Shown here piece after piece: positions 18,894 through 27,371 of a stretch of 64,000 bases of DNA (position 1 is its first letter; each line of letters begins with the position of its first letter). Below the pieces are notes generated by a model. The model saw only the letters and a program-made list of their open reading frames with translations. It did not search any database and was not told the DNA's origin. This stretch comes from Nonomuraea gerenzanensis. Its GTDB lineage: Bacteria > Actinomycetota > Actinomycetes > Streptosporangiales > Streptosporangiaceae. Location of the stretch: positions 1,860,001 through 1,924,000 of the forward strand of contig NZ_CP084058.1 in assembly GCF_020215645.1 (NCBI RefSeq). Direction: 5' to 3'. Position numbers and translations under genes: made by a program.

Positions 18894-20003
18894 ATGCCCC
18901 CTGATCCCGGCGGCTCCCCGTCCGCCCCGTTCGTCCTGCCCGCCCTCTACCAGCCCACCCCCGCACTCCTGAGCCCGCACGCCGACGCCGCGCACCGCCA
19001 CTCCACGGCCTGGGCCAGGGCGATGGGCCTGCTCGACCACGCCGGCCTCTGGGACGAGGCCCGGTTCGGGTCCATGGCGATCCCGATGCTGGCGGCCTAC
19101 GGCCATCCGGACGCCGGCGAGAGGGAGCTGGAGCTGGCCGCCGACTGGTACGTCTGGGCGTGCTGGTTCGACGACCACTTCACCCAGGCGTTCACCCGGC
19201 AGGGGGCGCACCGCCAGGCCAAGGCGTACCTGCACCGGCTGCGCCGTTTCACCCCGCCCGACTCCCCGCGCACGCCGCGCCCGTCGAACCCGGCCGAGCG
19301 CGGGCTGGCCGACCTGTGGCCGCGCACGTTCGCCGGGTCCTCGCGGGGCTGGCGGCGCCGGTTCGCGGCCAGTACGCAAGGGCTGATGCGGGGGTTCCTG
19401 CGCGCGCTGGAGAACGTCAGGGACGGGCGCGCCCCCACGCCCACCGAGCTGGCCGGCCTGCGCCGCGCGACCGGCGGCGCCTCGTGGGCGGCGGATCTCG
19501 TGGAGCGCGTCATCGGCGCCGAGGTGCCCGTGCGGGTGGTCGGCACGCAGCCGGTCACGGTGCTGCGCGACACGTTCTCCGACGGGGTGCACCTGCTCAA
19601 CGACCTGTACTCCTACCGGCGGGAGGCCGCAGAGGAGTGCGCGCACGCCAACGAGGTACTGGGGCTGCGGCGGTTCCTGGGCTGCGGGGCGCAGGAGGCC
19701 GTCGACCGGGTGAACGAGCTGCGGACCTCCCGGCTGCGGCTGTTCGAGGCCGTGGCGCTGACGGAGCTGCCGGCGCTGGTGGCGCAGAGCGGGCTGGATC
19801 CGGCGGAGCGGGCCAGGATCGCCCGCTACGTCCAGGGGCTGCGTGACTGGCAGGCCGGGGCGTGCGCGTGGCATCGGAGCTCCGGCCGCTACCTCGACCC
19901 GGCGCCCGAGCCCAGGGTGGCCTGGCGGCTGGACGTGCCTGCGGGGCAGGCCAGCGCGGCGCCCGCGCCCAGTGATCAGGGCATGCAGCGGCAGCCGCTC
20001 TGA
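18894..20003 (+). CDS. Terpene synthase, germacradienol-synthase-like
   Basis: A 369-residue class I terpene cyclase resembling the N-terminal half of geosmin/germacradienol synthase. Matching features are 'FVLPALYQP', 'NPAERGLADLW' and 'DWYVWACWFDDHF'. The Asp-rich metal motif is DDHFTQ (residues 93-98), with Gln where geosmin synthases have Glu. The NSE triad N236-D-L-Y-S240-Y-R-R-E244 is intact, and a terminal Arg-Tyr pair is present ('SSGRYLD'). It probably cyclises farnesyl diphosphate to a sesquiterpene. The second, geosmin-forming domain is absent, so geosmin is not the expected product. The ATG has GGAGG upstream. No cyclic-nucleotide-binding, methyltransferase or P450 partner is adjacent. 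Confidence 0.87.
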   Translation: MPPDPGGSPSAPFVLPALYQPTPALLSPHADAAHRHSTAWARAMGLLDHAGLWDEARFGSMAIPMLAAYGHPDAGERELELAADWYVWACWFDDHFTQAFTRQGAHRQAKAYLHRLRRFTPPDSPRTPRPSNPAERGLADLWPRTFAGSSRGWRRRFAASTQGLMRGFLRALENVRDGRAPTPTELAGLRRATGGASWAADLVERVIGAEVPVRVVGTQPVTVLRDTFSDGVHLLNDLYSYRREAAEECAHANEVLGLRRFLGCGAQEAVDRVNELRTSRLRLFEAVALTELPALVAQSGLDPAERARIARYVQGLRDWQAGACAWHRSSGRYLDPAPEPRVAWRLDVPAGQASAAPAPSDQGMQRQPL

Positions 20004-20024
20004 GTGTGCTCCGGGCAGCGCGAA

Positions 20025-20054
20025 GCCCCGGTCCGACCAGGAGCGGACCGGGGC
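20025..20054. terminator. Hairpin terminator after the terpene synthase
   Basis: A perfect 11-bp stem GCCCCGGTCCG/CGGACCGGGGC (20025-20035 with 20044-20054) with an 8-nt loop, 21 bp after the stop codon. Confidence 0.75.
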
Positions 20055-20128
20055 CTCGTGGCGTACAGCCACCGGCTCGACCAGGAATTCGGGCCGGAGG
20101 CACCTCAGCCCCCCTAAGGGGGCGTTTC

Positions 20129-20160
20129 AGCCCGGCCGCGAGGGAGGATGCGGCCGGGCT
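20129..20160. terminator. Second hairpin, downstream of the 50-codon gene
   Basis: An 11-bp perfect stem AGCCCGGCCGC/GCGGCCGGGCT (20129-20139 with 20150-20160) and a 10-nt loop. It lies 12 bp beyond the stop of the minus-strand small gene and faces the terpene synthase terminator. Confidence 0.65.
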
Positions 20161-20172
20161 GCTTGTGGACGG

Positions 20173-20325
20173 TCATGAGGTGAGGAACCGGGCGAACACC
20201 GAGCGGTGACGGCGCTCGGACCGGCGGCTCCTGCTCGCCTCGTGGACGCGCCGCTGCTCGGCGGCGGCCTGGCGCAGCTCGGCGGCGTGGTGCTGCATCA
20301 CGGAGTATTCGAGTTCGGCGTTCAT
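20173..20325 (-). CDS. 50-residue basic small protein
   Basis: A short gene that I recognise from codon pattern and context rather than family. It encodes 50 residues beginning 'MNAELEYSVMQHHAAELRQA' and ending 'RSVFARFLTS', with an Arg-rich centre (RSRRSERRHR) predicted to be helical and basic. AGGGAG lies 8 nt before the ATG, a hairpin terminator follows the stop, and third codon positions are strongly G/C. The function is unknown; nucleic-acid or membrane association is a guess from charge. Confidence 0.6.
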   Translation of the reverse strand: MNAELEYSVMQHHAAELRQAAAEQRRVHEASRSRRSERRHRSVFARFLTS

Positions 20326-20504
20326 CCGACGTGCTCCCTTGTCTCGTTCCCTGCACTTTCAAGGTTCGTCCTAAGGCCCCCACCGGCACATCGGGTGTAT
20401 GCCTTATCTCTCGGCATGAGCACAGATAGGGAGGTACTTAGGTAGGCGCACGGGACGCCTAAGGCACAGGTGAGGCATGCCTAGGGCACGTCGGATGCGG
20501 GCGC

Positions 20505-21176
20505 TCAGGGCTCGTCGGTGTACTTGACGGTGACCTTCGTGAAGCCGAGCGACTTCAGCATGCCCGTCAGCATGGTCTTGGTGTTGGCGTCGGCCCTGGC
20601 GCGCAGGTCGCTGGCCACCGCCGCCTCGCTGATCTTCTTCTCGGCCAGGAGGTAGAGCTCCCGCTGGTCGGTGGGGGAGCCCGAGAGGAAGTCGCTGACC
20701 CGGTCGAACAGGCCGCGCTGCTGGGCGAAGACGTAGGAGCGGCTGTTGTCGAGGTTGGGCTTCTCCAGCTGAGCGCGCGGCAGGCGTACGGTCACCTCGG
20801 TGCGGTCCTGCGAGACGGTCACGCCGTTCGTCGCCATGGCGGAGAAGTCCACGTAGGCGTCCACCCCGCCCGCCCCGACGAACAACGTGCGCGTGCCCTT
20901 GATCGCGTCGGGCAGGAAGTTGGCGTCCTTCTCCAGGTCCACGACCACCTGGAAGGTGCCCGTCGCGGCCTCGAACCGGCTCAGGTCCTTGATCGACTGC
21001 AGCAGCACCGGCTGGCTGCGGTCGATGCTCTGCTCGCCCATCGGGTTGAGCCAGGTCCAGGCCAGCCGGCCGCCCACGACCAGCAGGACGGCCAGCACGA
21101 GGAGCCCGGCCAGATATCGCCACCGGCGGCGCCGCCCGGAGGTCACCTCGGGCGGCGCCGTTCGAGAAGTCGTCAT
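20505..21176 (-). CDS. DUF4230 membrane-anchored protein
   Basis: A 223-residue protein with one membrane anchor (about residues 21-42) and an extracytoplasmic DUF4230 domain. The domain begins 'QPVLLQSIKDLSRFEAATG' and continues with 'VVVDLEKDANFLPD' and 'VDAYVDFS'. The family's function is unknown. The ATG at 21176 has only a weak ribosome binding site, and it lies 28 nt downstream of the stop of the 560-residue membrane protein, suggesting one operon and coupled translation. Confidence 0.82.
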   Translation of the reverse strand: MTTSRTAPPEVTSGRRRRWRYLAGLLVLAVLLVVGGRLAWTWLNPMGEQSIDRSQPVLLQSIKDLSRFEAATGTFQVVVDLEKDANFLPDAIKGTRTLFVGAGGVDAYVDFSAMATNGVTVSQDRTEVTVRLPRAQLEKPNLDNSRSYVFAQQRGLFDRVSDFLSGSPTDQRELYLLAEKKISEAAVASDLRARADANTKTMLTGMLKSLGFTKVTVKYTDEP

Positions 21177-21204
21177 GCGAGCATGACTACCCGTCAGGCG
21201 ATCA

Positions 21205-22887
21205 TCAGTGCCAGCCCTTTGGTGACATCTTCGCTCCCCAACCGTGGGCGTTCCCTGGCGAAGCGTGCGCCGGGCGGCCGTGCGAGGCGGGGACCTGCTC
21301 ATCTGCCTCAGCGGCGTCCTGCTTGCCTTCCCGCGCCGACGCCTCAGCCGGGGCCGGGGCCGGGTCTGGGTCCGCCGCTGGTTGCGCGGGCGCGGCCTCC
21401 CCGGCCTGCACGGTCGCGGGCTCCTGCTGCGGCTCCGTTTCGAACACCGGCCAGCTCACCCCCGAGGTGTCGGGGGTCCACCGGGCGGCGGGCGCCTCCC
21501 GTGTCGAGCCACTACGCGGGGTGCCGGGCGCGGAGCCCACCCCCGGTGTGCCCGGAGCGGTGCCGGTCGGCGTGGTGTCGCCGGGGCCCGGATAGACCGG
21601 GTAGACGTGGCTCGACTCGGGGGTCGGCCGTACCGACGGCGCCATCTGCGCGTGCGTGGGGCCGCCGCCGAAGTGCGTGCCCGACAGCCGGCAGCCCTGG
21701 AAGTCGCTGTAGAACATGCGCAGCCACTCCCTGCGCTGGTGCTCGCTCCACGAGGAGAACGACGTCGTCGCGTAGTGGTGCTCGGGCAGCGGCGTGCCCG
21801 GGAGCGGCTCGCCGCGCAGCCACGCCACCACGATCTGCCGGTACCCCTCCGAGACCGGGCTCTGGCACCTGGGGGCCAGCGCCTCGATGTACTCGTGCGC
21901 CGCCTCCTCGGCGAACCCGGACGACAGGTCGGGCACGTGCACGGGAGCCAGCCCGTTCGACGGCTTCAGCGGGTCGTCCAGCGGGCGCTGCTCCACCCGG
22001 GTGAACGCGGCGGGCGTCCCCGCGAGCCGCGAGGCGATCTGCGTGAACGCCGCCCCCAGCTCGGTCAGCCCCGCCCGCATCCCCGGATGCATGCAGACCG
22101 TGATCGGCCACTCCTGGCAGGCGTAGGCGATGTCCACGGCCGCGGCCGGCTTCGGCTGCGCCAGCACCCGTGACACGCCCATCCCGGCGGCCAGCACCGC
22201 CAGCAGCGCGCACGCCAGCACCAGGGCCTGCCTGGTGACCAGCGCCGCCCAGCCGAGCAGCAGCGCCGCCGTGATGCCCAGCAGCCAGATCGTCTGGTCG
22301 AAGAACGGCGCCCCGTTCAGACCCTGGAACAGGTCGTACGGCTCCCCGGTCCCCGGCGCGAGCTTGTCGGCCCACCCGCGGTCGTCGGCCAGCCAGGAGA
22401 ACAGCCCGTAGCAGGCCAGCCCGGCCAGCGGCGGCGTGAACGGCCGCGGCAGCAGCCAGCCGGCCACCCACCCGATCACCGAGTACAGCGCCAGCCCCGC
22501 CATGCCCATCGCCAGCCCGGTCAGGCTCAGCTTGCCGGCCTGGTCGGTCAGCACCGTCTTGACCGCCAGCACCAGCACCGTGGCGCCGAACGAGCCCACC
22601 ACCACCATCACGATCGCCAGCGGCGCCTTCAGCGCCCGCCACGTCGTGAGCGAGCGTCCGCGCAGCGCCCGGCGCTTGCGCAGCGCCACCCAGGCGGCGA
22701 AGGCCGCCGCCACCGGCCCGGTCAGCCGGAGCGATCCGATGACCGCGGCCACGATGTTCTCCCACGCGTCCACGCCCGGAATCAGGACGTTCCACGCCGC
22801 GAACAGGCCGACAGCCAGCAGCACGGCAACAGTGACGGCCGCGCTGTGCTTCAGCTCCTCTCGTGAAACGCCCGCGTGCTCACGCAC
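21205..22887 (-). CDS. Polytopic membrane protein with a Pro-rich tail
   Basis: A 560-residue protein that I cannot assign to a characterised family. The first half has about seven hydrophobic segments (residues 15-36, 45-65, 90-112, 125-147, 155-170, about 200-218 and 221-240). An extracytoplasmic or cytoplasmic domain follows, starting 'AYACQEWPITVCMHPGMR' and including 'HVPDLSSGFAEEAAHEYIEAL'. The 'CQEWPITVCMHP' motif resembles soluble domains of actinobacterial ABC-2-linked membrane proteins. Residues after about 420 are Pro/Thr/Gly/Ala-rich and disordered. The GTG start at 22887 has AAGGG upstream. DUF4230 follows on the same strand. Confidence 0.68.
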   Translation of the reverse strand: MREHAGVSREELKHSAAVTVAVLLAVGLFAAWNVLIPGVDAWENIVAAVIGSLRLTGPVAAAFAAWVALRKRRALRGRSLTTWRALKAPLAIVMVVVGSFGATVLVLAVKTVLTDQAGKLSLTGLAMGMAGLALYSVIGWVAGWLLPRPFTPPLAGLACYGLFSWLADDRGWADKLAPGTGEPYDLFQGLNGAPFFDQTIWLLGITAALLLGWAALVTRQALVLACALLAVLAAGMGVSRVLAQPKPAAAVDIAYACQEWPITVCMHPGMRAGLTELGAAFTQIASRLAGTPAAFTRVEQRPLDDPLKPSNGLAPVHVPDLSSGFAEEAAHEYIEALAPRCQSPVSEGYRQIVVAWLRGEPLPGTPLPEHHYATTSFSSWSEHQRREWLRMFYSDFQGCRLSGTHFGGGPTHAQMAPSVRPTPESSHVYPVYPGPGDTTPTGTAPGTPGVGSAPGTPRSGSTREAPAARWTPDTSGVSWPVFETEPQQEPATVQAGEAAPAQPAADPDPAPAPAEASAREGKQDAAEADEQVPASHGRPAHASPGNAHGWGAKMSPKGWH

Positions 22888-23101
22888 CCTTTTCCCCGTT
22901 GAAGTTCATCAAGCGCACCCCCCGTGCCCCTCGGTGCCGCGGAACACATGCGGTCCCGGCCGTCCCCACGGCCGCTGGACTTGGCATCCGCGTCACCATA
23001 CGTAGGAGAACCATAACTGAGCGTGATGATTGATGTCCGGATTCTTGGTCAAGCGAAGAAGCCTGTCGCAGAGAGTGACCAGACGAACCGGGACGAGAGG
23101 C

Positions 23102-23116
23102 GCGCTACCGTAGCGC
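23102..23116. promoter_or_regulatory. Palindromic operator abutting the marR-like start
   Basis: GCGCTACCGTAGCGC is a perfect 7-1-7 palindrome ending 1 bp before the GTG. It contains TACCGT, a -10-like element, so a bound repressor would block a leaderless promoter. Autoregulation by the adjacent MarR protein is the obvious inference. Confidence 0.6.
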
Positions 23117-23117
23117 T

Positions 23118-23669
23118 GTGTCGCAGCCGAAGCCGCTCAACCTGCCGTTCGACCCCATCGACCGCGCCGCGGAGAGCTGGCGCGCTCACTTCGGGCCTTC
23201 CGCCGCCATGGCAGCCGTTACCTCGATCATGAGAGCGCATCAGATCCTGCTGTCGCAACTTGACTCGCTCCTGAAGCCATACGACTTGACCTTCGCCAGG
23301 TACGAGGGATTGGTCCTGTTGACCTTCAGCAAGACGGGGGCGCTGCCGCTGTCCAAGATCGGTGAGCGTCTCATGGTTCACCCCACCAGCGTCACGAACA
23401 CGGTGGACAGGCTGGAGAAGTCCGGGTTCGTCCGCCGCCTGCCCAACCCGCGCGACGGCCGGGGCGTGCTGGCCGAGATCACCGAGGCGGGCCGCGCCGT
23501 CGTGGGGCGGGCCACGGCCGACCTGATGGCCGCCGAGTTCGGCCTGACGATGTACGCCGAGGACGAACTCCACCGGATGTTCGACCAGTTGCGCACCCTC
23601 AGGGTGGCGGCGGGTGACTTCCCGGCTTCTTCCATGCGGCAAGATGAAGGGCATGGCGGACTTCTCTAG
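23118..23669 (+). CDS. MarR-family transcriptional regulator
   Basis: A 183-residue winged-helix regulator. Dimerisation helices are followed by the DNA-binding region 'LSKIGERLMVHPTSVTNTVDRLEKSGFVRR' (cited here as the span about residues 76-105) and the wing 'NPRDGRGVLAEITEAG'. The GTG start has no Shine-Dalgarno sequence, and a -10-like TACCGT lies about 7 nt upstream inside a palindrome, which suggests a leaderless, autoregulated mRNA. Its 3' end overlaps the YbbN-like gene by 17 bp. The effector is unknown. Confidence 0.88.
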   Translation: MSQPKPLNLPFDPIDRAAESWRAHFGPSAAMAAVTSIMRAHQILLSQLDSLLKPYDLTFARYEGLVLLTFSKTGALPLSKIGERLMVHPTSVTNTVDRLEKSGFVRRLPNPRDGRGVLAEITEAGRAVVGRATADLMAAEFGLTMYAEDELHRMFDQLRTLRVAAGDFPASSMRQDEGHGGLL

Positions 23670-24594
23670 GCCTGGGTCCCTCTACGGAGCGGTGGACCTG
23701 GGCGCGCGCAAGCAGGCTCTGGAGTCGCAGGCCCGGCGGGAGGCGGCAGGTCCCCAGGCGGCCTCGTCGGCCTCGATCGTCGACGTGACCGAGGAGACGT
23801 TCACGACCGACGTCATCGACCGGTCCATGACCGTGCCGGTGGTTCTCGACCTCTGGTCGCCCAGGGCGCCCGGCAGTGCCCAGCTCAGCCCGGTGCTGGA
23901 GAAAGTCGTCGGTGACCTGGGCGGCAAGGCAGTCCTGGCGAAGGTCAACGTCGACGCCAGCCCGCAGATCGCGCAGGCGCTGCGCGTGCAGGCGGTGCCG
24001 ACCGTGCTGGCGATCTTCCAGGGGCAGGCCGTCACCGGCTTCCAGCAGGTGCTGCCCGAGCAGGAGGTGCGCCGCTGGCTCGACGAGCTGATGGCCGCGG
24101 TCGAGCAGTTCTACCAGGCCAACCCCGGCGCCAGGCCGCCAGGAGAGGCGGAGGAGGGGCAGGAGGCGCCCGCGGGCCCGCCGGCCGACCCCGACCTGGT
24201 CGCGGCCGAGCAGGCCATCGACGCGGGTGACTTCGACGCGGCGATCGCGGCCTACGAGCGGCTGCTGGCCCGCGCGCCCGGCAACGAGGACGCCAAGATG
24301 GGCCTCGCGGGGGTCAACCTGATCAAGCGCACGTCCGAGGTGGACCCCGCCGACGTGCAGCGGCGCGCACAGGATCCGGCCGACCTCGACGCCCAGTTGC
24401 TCGCCGCCGACCTGGAGATGTTGTCCGGCGCGGTGGACGAGGCGTTCGCGCGGGTCATCGCCGTGGTCAAGCGCACCTCGGGCGACGACCGCGACAAGGC
24501 CAGGCGCCACCTGCTCGGCCTGTTCGAAGCGTTGCCCGCCGAAGACCCATCCTTGGCCAAAGCGCGCAGGGCGTTGGCCAGCGCACTGTTCTAA
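23653..24594 (+). CDS. YbbN-like thioredoxin/TPR co-chaperone
   Basis: A 313-residue two-domain protein. A thioredoxin fold spans about residues 35-135 ('VPVVLDLWSPRAPGSAQLSP', 'LAKVNVDASPQIAQALRVQ', 'VPTVLAIFQGQ'), but the CxxC active site is absent, as in YbbN/CnoX-type holdases. A TPR-like helical region with 'AEQAIDAGDFDAAIAAYERL' and a C-terminal 'DDRDKARRHLLGLFEALP' motif completes the family layout. A Pro/Glu-rich linker joins the domains. The ATG at 23653 gives the usual start 'MADFSRPGSLYGAVDLG'; an ATG at 23644 is also possible. It is translationally coupled to the MarR gene and followed 9 nt later by the kinase-like gene. Confidence 0.85.
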   Translation: MADFSRPGSLYGAVDLGARKQALESQARREAAGPQAASSASIVDVTEETFTTDVIDRSMTVPVVLDLWSPRAPGSAQLSPVLEKVVGDLGGKAVLAKVNVDASPQIAQALRVQAVPTVLAIFQGQAVTGFQQVLPEQEVRRWLDELMAAVEQFYQANPGARPPGEAEEGQEAPAGPPADPDLVAAEQAIDAGDFDAAIAAYERLLARAPGNEDAKMGLAGVNLIKRTSEVDPADVQRRAQDPADLDAQLLAADLEMLSGAVDEAFARVIAVVKRTSGDDRDKARRHLLGLFEALPAEDPSLAKARRALASALF

Positions 24595-24603
24595 CCTGGA
24601 GAT

Positions 24604-25233
24604 ATGCGGGTCGTCACCATATCGGCGACATACGGCACGGCCGGCAGCCAGATCGGCCCGGCCGTCGCCGAGCGACTCGGCGTGCCGTTCGTCGACCGCG
24701 CCATCCCCAGCGCCGTGGCCGAGGAGCTGGGCTGCACGCTGGAGGAGGCGCTGGCCCACGACGACCGCGCCGAGCGCGGCCTGAGCCGGTTGTTCTCCGG
24801 CGCCGTGCGGCTGCCGACGGTCACGTTCGGCGGCGTGGACATGTACGTGCCGGGGGCGATGCCGCTCGCCCCCGAGGAGTTCGTCCGGCGCACGGAGCGC
24901 ATGCTGACCGAGATGGCCCGCAACCAGGGCGGCGTCTTCCTGGGCAGGGCCGGCGCGATGGTGCTGGCCGATCACCCGGGCGCGCTGCACGTCAGGCTCG
25001 ACGCCCCGCTGCGGCGCCGCGTCCGCCAGACGGCCACGCTGGGCGAGCTCAGCGAGCGGGAGGCGCGCCGGATCATCGAGGACAACGACCGGGCCCGCAG
25101 CGCCTACGTGCGGCACTTCTATCGTGCCGATCCCGCCGATCCCTGTAGATATCACTTGGTTCTCGACAGCACCACGATCCCGGTGGGGACGTGCGTCGAG
25201 CTGATCGTCACGGCGGCCGAGGCGCTCGATTGA
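24604..25233 (+). CDS. Cytidylate-kinase-like family protein
   Basis: A 209-residue P-loop protein of the cytidylate-kinase-like group. The nucleotide loop is 'TISATYGTAGSQIG' (degenerate relative to GxxGxGKS), followed by 'LGVPFVDRAIPSAVAEELG'. A later 'GGVFLGRAGAMVLADHPGA' and 'HVRLDAPLRRRVRQ' match the family. The absence of a classical Lys in the P-loop makes canonical CMP kinase activity uncertain. The ATG lies 9 nt after the YbbN-like stop, so co-transcription is likely. Confidence 0.78.
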   Translation: MRVVTISATYGTAGSQIGPAVAERLGVPFVDRAIPSAVAEELGCTLEEALAHDDRAERGLSRLFSGAVRLPTVTFGGVDMYVPGAMPLAPEEFVRRTERMLTEMARNQGGVFLGRAGAMVLADHPGALHVRLDAPLRRRVRQTATLGELSEREARRIIEDNDRARSAYVRHFYRADPADPCRYHLVLDSTTIPVGTCVELIVTAAEALD

Positions 25234-25310
25234 CCCGCCGTCGAGTCAGGCCACAGTCAACAGCCCCTAACATGGATGCATTCTTGGTCAGTCCCGAAGG
25301 AGCGATTGAC

Positions 25311-26720
25311 GTGGCGACCGTCCCGAGTGTGTCGTACTCCATCACCGTGCGTCTCGAGGTGCCGGCCGGCGGCAAGGCCGTCAGCCAGCTCACCCACGCC
25401 GTAGAGTCGGCCGGGGGCGTCGTGACCGCCCTCGACGTCACCAACGCGGGTCACGAGAAGCTCCGCATCGACGTCACCTGCGCCGCTCGCGACACCGACC
25501 ACGCCCAGGCCATCGTCGACCAGCTCGAGGCCGTCGAGGGCGTCGTCATCCACAAGGTGTCCGACCGCACGTTCCTCATGCACCTCGGTGGCAAGATCGA
25601 GATGAAGTCCAAGGTGCCGCTGCGCAACCGCGACGAGCTGTCCATGGCGTACACGCCGGGCGTGGCGCGCGTGTCGATGGCGATCGCCCGTAACAAGGAG
25701 GACGCGCGGCGCCTGACCATCAAGCGCAACACCGTGGCCGTGGTGACCGACGGCTCGGCCGTCCTGGGGCTGGGCAACATCGGGCCTGAGGCGGCGCTGC
25801 CGGTCATGGAGGGCAAGGCGGCCCTGTTCAAACGCTTCGCGGGCATCGACGCCTGGCCGATCTGCCTCGACACGCAGGACGTGGATGAGATCGTCCGCAC
25901 CGTGCAGGTGATCGCCCCCGGCTTCGGCGGCATCAACCTGGAGGACATCGGCGCGCCGCGCTGCTTCGAGGTGGAGCGGCGGCTGCGCGAGCTGCTCGAC
26001 ATCCCGGTCTTCCACGACGACCAGCACGGCACCGCGATCTGCGTGCTGGCCGCGCTCACCAACGCGCTGCGGGTCGTCAACAAGAACATCGAGAACGTCA
26101 AGATCACCATGGCGGGCGCGGGCGCGGCGGGCAACGCCGTGCTGCGGCTGCTGCTGGCCGCCGGCGCCCGCAACGTCGTCGTCTGCGACTACCTGGGCGC
26201 CGTGCACAAGGGCCGCGACGACCTCGACGAGTCGCTGCAGTGGATCGCCGACCACACCAACGCCGAGGGCTACTCCGGCGACCTGCGCGGGGCCGTCAAG
26301 GGCGCCGACGTGTTCGTCGGGGTCTCCGCGCCCGGCATCCTGACCGGCGACGACATCGCCGCGATGGCGACGGACGCGGTCGTGTTCGCGCTGGCCAACC
26401 CCGAGCCGGAGGTCTCGCCGGACGAGGCCGCCCAGCACGCCGCCGTGGTGGCGACGGGCCGCTCCGACTTCCCCAACCAGATCAACAACGTGCTGGCCTT
26501 CCCCGGGGTGTTCCGCGGGCTGCTGGACGCGCAGGCCAACGGGGTGACGCAGGAGATGCTGCTGGCCGCCGCGGGCGCGCTGGCCGCCGTCGTCACGCCG
26601 GAGGAGCTGGGGCCGAACTACATCATCCCGAGCGTGTTCCACCCGGATGTGGCCACGGCGGTCGCGGCGGCGGTGCGCGAGTCCGCGGGCGGCCGGGCGC
26701 GCGGCTTCACCGAGGCGTGA
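25311..26720 (+). CDS. NAD-type malic enzyme with N-terminal ACT domain
   Basis: A 469-residue enzyme that oxidatively decarboxylates malate to pyruvate. An ACT-like regulatory domain fills residues about 6-80. The malic N domain shows '[16 protein letters not shown]' (catalytic Tyr region), '[19 protein letters not shown]' and a catalytic Lys in 'MEGKAALFK'. Metal ligands are in '[15 protein letters not shown]' and 'VFHDDQHGT'. The NAD-binding half contains '[16 protein letters not shown]' and '[10 protein letters not shown]'. The GTG at 25311 has AAGGAG 8 nt upstream; an ATG at 25272 is open but lacks a site. The gap to the preceding gene is 77 bp. Confidence 0.92.
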   Translation: MATVPSVSYSITVRLEVPAGGKAVSQLTHAVESAGGVVTALDVTNAGHEKLRIDVTCAARDTDHAQAIVDQLEAVEGVVIHKVSDRTFLMHLGGKIEMKSKVPLRNRDELSMAYTPGVARVSMAIARNKEDARRLTIKRNTVAVVTDGSAVLGLGNIGPEAALPVMEGKAALFKRFAGIDAWPICLDTQDVDEIVRTVQVIAPGFGGINLEDIGAPRCFEVERRLRELLDIPVFHDDQHGTAICVLAALTNALRVVNKNIENVKITMAGAGAAGNAVLRLLLAAGARNVVVCDYLGAVHKGRDDLDESLQWIADHTNAEGYSGDLRGAVKGADVFVGVSAPGILTGDDIAAMATDAVVFALANPEPEVSPDEAAQHAAVVATGRSDFPNQINNVLAFPGVFRGLLDAQANGVTQEMLLAAAGALAAVVTPEELGPNYIIPSVFHPDVATAVAAAVRESAGGRARGFTEA

Positions 26721-26757
26721 GCCGCCCTTCCGGGCAGTAGCCGGACGGCGGGCCCTC

Positions 26758-26772
26758 GCCGGGTGACCCGGC
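26758..26772. terminator. Possible hairpin after the malic enzyme gene
   Basis: GCCGGGTGACCCGGC is a short GC-rich inverted repeat between the malic enzyme stop and the convergent small gene. No U-run follows. Confidence 0.35.
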
Positions 26773-26814
26773 GTGCCGGACCGCCGGTGATTCGAGGTCG
26801 TGCCTGTGCACGGC

Positions 26815-27315
26815 CTACGACGTGACGTTGTCGGATGCGGTGATCGCGGGCATCAGGCGGTAGCTCTCCTGGAAGACCAGGTTGTGCGCGTCACCGGCCG
26901 CGATCACCCGCAGTGTGTCGAGCTGCCCGGCCGCGTCCGCCTCGTCGAAGACGTTCAGCGGCCAGTCGCCGACCGTGTTGCCGCGCAGGTGCGGGTGGTG
27001 GAAGTCGCAGCCGAAGTGGGCCACCACCGCGATCGGCTGGACACCGCTCTCCCGCTGCTCCCGCCACGTCAGCGACCACATCGCGTTCAGGCCGCCCTCC
27101 CGTGACCGGGTGACCCCGCTGGACACCACCTGCCCGCTGCCGCGCAGCAGGTCGGCGTTGGCCTCGTCGAGGGCTCGGCGTGCCACGGGGTCGAGGAGCT
27201 CGACGGCCCTGATGAACACCCGTTCCTTGTCCTCCCGCGTGACGGCGTGGCCGTGGTCGCCGTCGCGCAGGTCCGTGAAGTGCCTGAGCAGGGCTTCGTT
27301 GATGGGAGTGCGCAT
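26815..27315 (-). CDS. Conserved hypothetical protein
   Basis: A 166-residue soluble protein that I do not recognise. It starts 'MRTPINEALLRHFTDLRDG', has a helical first half ('RVFIRAVELLDPVARRALDE') and a His/Asp-rich second half ('VVAHFGCDFHHPHLRGNTVG') whose clustered His/Cys could bind metal. No signal peptide or membrane segment is visible. The ATG at 27315 is preceded by GGGGGTGG. Regular codon bias and a well-placed start support it as a real gene. It stands alone, convergent with the malic enzyme gene. Confidence 0.65.
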   Translation of the reverse strand: MRTPINEALLRHFTDLRDGDHGHAVTREDKERVFIRAVELLDPVARRALDEANADLLRGSGQVVSSGVTRSREGGLNAMWSLTWREQRESGVQPIAVVAHFGCDFHHPHLRGNTVGDWPLNVFDEADAAGQLDTLRVIAAGDAHNLVFQESYRLMPAITASDNVTS

Positions 27316-27371
27316 GTCCACCCCCTGCCCCGACGGAGGGCCTGGCCACCTCCCCCTGGACCCGACTTGCC

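Noticed and set aside
22888..23117. Gene in the 230-bp gap before the marR-like gene
   Set aside because: No frame has both a start signal and coding bias; only the palindrome at 23102-23116 stands out.
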